Below, in pieces: positions 62,061 to 64,000 of a stretch of 64,000 bases of DNA. The translations under genes were made by a program, and so were the position numbers. The stretch is from positions 186,001 through 250,000 of the forward strand of contig CAKZGB010000007.1 of assembly GCA_936911875.1 (NCBI GenBank). Direction: 5' to 3'. The notes under the pieces were generated by a model. The model saw only the letters and a program-made list of their open reading frames with translations. It was not told the origin of the DNA and searched no databases. The stretch comes from an uncultured Lysobacteraceae bacterium (GTDB taxonomy: Bacteria > Pseudomonadota > Gammaproteobacteria > Xanthomonadales > Xanthomonadaceae). Numbering within the stretch: position 1 is the stretch's first letter; the number at the start of each line of letters is the position of its first letter.

Positions 62061-63695
62061 TCAGAGGCTCTGGTAATTCGGGCCGGAGCCGCCTTCAGGG
62101 GTGACCCAGTTGATGATCTGGTACGGGTCCTTGATGTCGCAGGTCTTGCAGTGCACGCAGTTGGCCGCGTTGATCTGCAGACGCTTGCCGGACGCGGCGG
62201 AGGTGTCTTCGACCATTTCGTAGACGCCGGCGGGGCAGAAGCGCGTGCAGGGGTTGTTGTATTCCTCGGCGCAGCGCGTGACGCAGACGTTGGTGTCGGC
62301 CACGTGCAGGTGGATGGGTTGGTCTTCGTCGTGGGCGGTAGAGGCGTAGAACACACCCTGCAGGCGATCGCGCGGAGCGAGCGTGCGTGTGACGTAATCG
62401 CGCGGGACGATGGCGCCGGCCTCGTCGACGCGTTTCAGCGAGGACCAGTCCGGAGTGACCTTGAGCGTCCACGGCGAGCGGCCGCCGATCAGAGTTTCCC
62501 ACGCGGCGTTGGCCATGCCGAACCACAGACCCTTCTTGAAGCCGGGCTTGATGTTGCGCACTGAGCGCAACTCGGAGACGACCGGCGATGCGCGCAGGGC
62601 GGCATCGAAACCGGCAGAGGACAACTCATCGGACGCGACCAGGTGCTCCGCCGCGAGCATGCCGCTGCGGATGGCCTGGTGGGTGCCCTTGATCTTGGGC
62701 ACGTTGAGCAGGCCGGCGGTGTCGCCGATCAGCAGGGCGCCGGGCATCTCGACGCGCGGCAGCGACTGGAAACCACCGGTGACAATGGCACGCGCACCGG
62801 CCGAAAGAATCGAGCCGCCTTCGAGCAGTGGGGCAATCATCGGATGCGCCTTCCATTGCTGGAAGGCCTCCCACGGCTTGTATTCCGGATCCTGGTAATC
62901 CAGGCCCGAGACGTAGCCCAGGGCAATGCGGCCCTTGTCCAGGTGATACAGGAAGGAGCCGCCGTACGTCTGCGAGTCGGCTGGCCAACCGAGCGTATGC
63001 ACGATCTTGCCGGGAGTGACACGGTCTTCGGGAACTTGCCACAGCTCCTTGATACCGATCGAATAGGCCTGCGGATCGGACTCGGCATCGAGACCGAAAC
63101 GTTTGACCAGTTGTTTGGTCAGCGAGCCGCGAGCGCCTTCGGCCAGTACTGTGCACTTGGCGATGATATCAATGCCCGGCGTGTACGAGCCCTTGTGGCT
63201 GCCATCTTTGGCAATGCCCATGTCGCCGATGCGCACACCGGTAACGCGACCGGTTTCGTCGTGCAGGGTTTCGGCGGCGGCAAAGCCCGGGAAAATCTCA
63301 ACGCCAAGGGCCTCGGCTTGCGGAGCGAGCCAAGCGCACAGCCCGCCCAGCGACACGATCACATTGCCCTCGTTGTGCATGCCCGGCGGCACCGGCAGTT
63401 TGCGGCCACCGGTCTTGTTGAGCAGCCAGAACTCGTCTTGCTTCGCGTCGACGCAGACCGGCGGCGGATTGTCGCGCCAGTTCGGCAGCAGTGCATCGAG
63501 CGGGCCGGTTTCGATCACGGCGCCCGACAGAATCTGCGCACCGACCGTGGAGCCCTTCTCGATCACGCAGACGCTGATCTCGGGGTTCAGTTGCTTGAGT
63601 CGAATGGCGAAGGACAGACCGGCCGGCCCGGCACCCACGACCACCACGTCATAAGGCATCTGGTCGCGTTCAATCGTCTCGGTGGTGTCGGTCAT
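62061..63695 (-). CDS. Electron transfer flavoprotein-ubiquinone oxidoreductase
   Basis: 544 residues, the usual size. FAD-binding GAGPAGLSFAIRLKQ near residue 20; ubiquinone/FAD region GGFQSLPRVEMPGALLIGDTAGLLN (part); C-terminal 4Fe-4S site with CTRFCPAGVYE and NCVHCKTCDIKDP. It passes electrons from ETF to ubiquinone at the inner membrane. In this window it is separated from etfBA by about 1.4 kb of small ORFs and is transcribed in the opposite direction. Confidence 0.95.
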   Translation of the reverse strand: MTDTTETIERDQMPYDVVVVGAGPAGLSFAIRLKQLNPEISVCVIEKGSTVGAQILSGAVIETGPLDALLPNWRDNPPPVCVDAKQDEFWLLNKTGGRKLPVPPGMHNEGNVIVSLGGLCAWLAPQAEALGVEIFPGFAAAETLHDETGRVTGVRIGDMGIAKDGSHKGSYTPGIDIIAKCTVLAEGARGSLTKQLVKRFGLDAESDPQAYSIGIKELWQVPEDRVTPGKIVHTLGWPADSQTYGGSFLYHLDKGRIALGYVSGLDYQDPEYKPWEAFQQWKAHPMIAPLLEGGSILSAGARAIVTGGFQSLPRVEMPGALLIGDTAGLLNVPKIKGTHQAIRSGMLAAEHLVASDELSSAGFDAALRASPVVSELRSVRNIKPGFKKGLWFGMANAAWETLIGGRSPWTLKVTPDWSSLKRVDEAGAIVPRDYVTRTLAPRDRLQGVFYASTAHDEDQPIHLHVADTNVCVTRCAEEYNNPCTRFCPAGVYEMVEDTSAASGKRLQINAANCVHCKTCDIKDPYQIINWVTPEGGSGPNYQSL

Positions 63696-63802
63696 CGGAA
63701 AATCCGGCAGGTGAGGTCAATCTTCCATTTTAGCCAGTTTGATGCGACTGCGGCGAGGTCATCGCCCGCCGCCAGCAGCAAACCACCCGTCCGCAGTTAA
63801 GA

Positions 63803-64000
63803 CTAGCGCCCGCCGCCGACCGCCCAGCCGGCAATATCAGCGCTGACGCGGCTCAGGGCCTGGGCAAAGCCATCGACCACGGCCGGAACCTCGGCCGATT
63901 CAGCCGGCACCGCTGCCGTGAACTCGCGCGACAGCACCTGTTTCTCATCGCCCGAGCGAACGAGTTTGGCAACCACCACCACGGTTGCCGTGGGCAGGCC
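63803..64000 (-). CDS. ABC-type transport auxiliary lipoprotein, C-terminal part (5' end beyond window)
   Basis: The last 65 codons before TAG at 63805-63803 are visible. LPTATVVVVAKLVRSGDEKQ, then VLSREFTAAVPAESAEVPAVV and DGFAQALSRVSADIAGW. This beta-strand and final helix arrangement matches the C-terminus of the PqiC/DUF330 auxiliary lipoproteins that work with MlaD/MCE-type ABC transporters. The N-terminal lipobox lies outside the window, so the call rests on a short piece. Confidence 0.65.
   Translation of the reverse strand, partial: GLPTATVVVVAKLVRSGDEKQVLSREFTAAVPAESAEVPAVVDGFAQALSRVSADIAGWAVGGGR

Overview
The window is chromosomal DNA from a gammaproteobacterium, most likely of the order Xanthomonadales (Lysobacterales). 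The evidence is a Crp-like regulator of the Xanthomonas Clp type, the gene order trpG-trpD-trpC ... clp ... speD ... coq7 ... rplM-rpsI, and an O-antigen locus ending at rmlBACD and etfBA. It is G+C rich, with an obviously less G+C-rich stretch at about 37.8-58.6 kb. I see no tRNA, rRNA, CRISPR array, prophage or intact transposase. The genus cannot be fixed from the sequence alone.

Left part (0-37.8 kb) is mostly conserved housekeeping DNA. It holds truC (cut by the window edge), arfB, a PlsC-type acyltransferase, comM, ubiK and a PII gene, then a long hairpin element where amtB would be expected, then the prc protease gene and a DMT exporter. A minus-strand block follows: a membrane protein, a winged-helix regulator and a DUF1579-like protein, then a large hairpin, then an adaptor/ATPase/two-permease exporter operon. 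Next come an M17 aminopeptidase, HAD hydrolases, stress-type membrane proteins (DUF883 and YqjE/holin-like), a DegQ/HtrA protease, a split class II ribonucleotide reductase (nrdJ + nrdJb), trpGDC, clp, speD, an S23-type four-helix-bundle gene framed by perfect inverted repeats, coq7, rplM-rpsI, maiA, a DUF4398 lipoprotein/OmpA pair, galE and a cystathionine beta-synthase-type enzyme.

The accessory centre (37.9-58.6 kb) is an O-antigen/LPS locus between the cystathionine beta-synthase gene and etfBA. This position resembles the variable wxc locus of Xanthomonas (metB-etfA interval). It contains an ABC exporter (Wzm plus a short Wzt without a carbohydrate-binding domain), two tandem copies of a GT2+GT4 glycosyltransferase pair, an SDR epimerase, a second galE, and a GtrII-like periplasmic glycosyltransferase. 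It also has a minus-strand set (FdtB-type aminotransferase, GtrB-like transferase, WxcM-type isomerase/acetyltransferase, GtrA flippase) that can be read as a dTDP-3-acetamido-3,6-dideoxyhexose side-branch pathway. rmlBACD follows, then a 1.17-kilo-residue methyltransferase-GT4-GT2-coiled-coil protein. RmlA and RmlB would feed both dTDP-L-rhamnose and the amino sugar.

Right part (58.6-64 kb): etfB-etfA and the ETF-ubiquinone oxidoreductase gene, separated by a small island of unrecognised ORFs, one pair of which may be a frameshifted gene. The 3' end of an ABC-transport auxiliary lipoprotein gene lies at the right edge.

The structure that ordinary annotation misses lies mainly between genes. 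Convergent junctions, and one tandem junction, carry long imperfect or perfect inverted repeats built from short A/T-rich or G/A-rich units, each junction with its own sequence. A possible 16-codon leader peptide has its stop codon overlapping the GTG start of speD.
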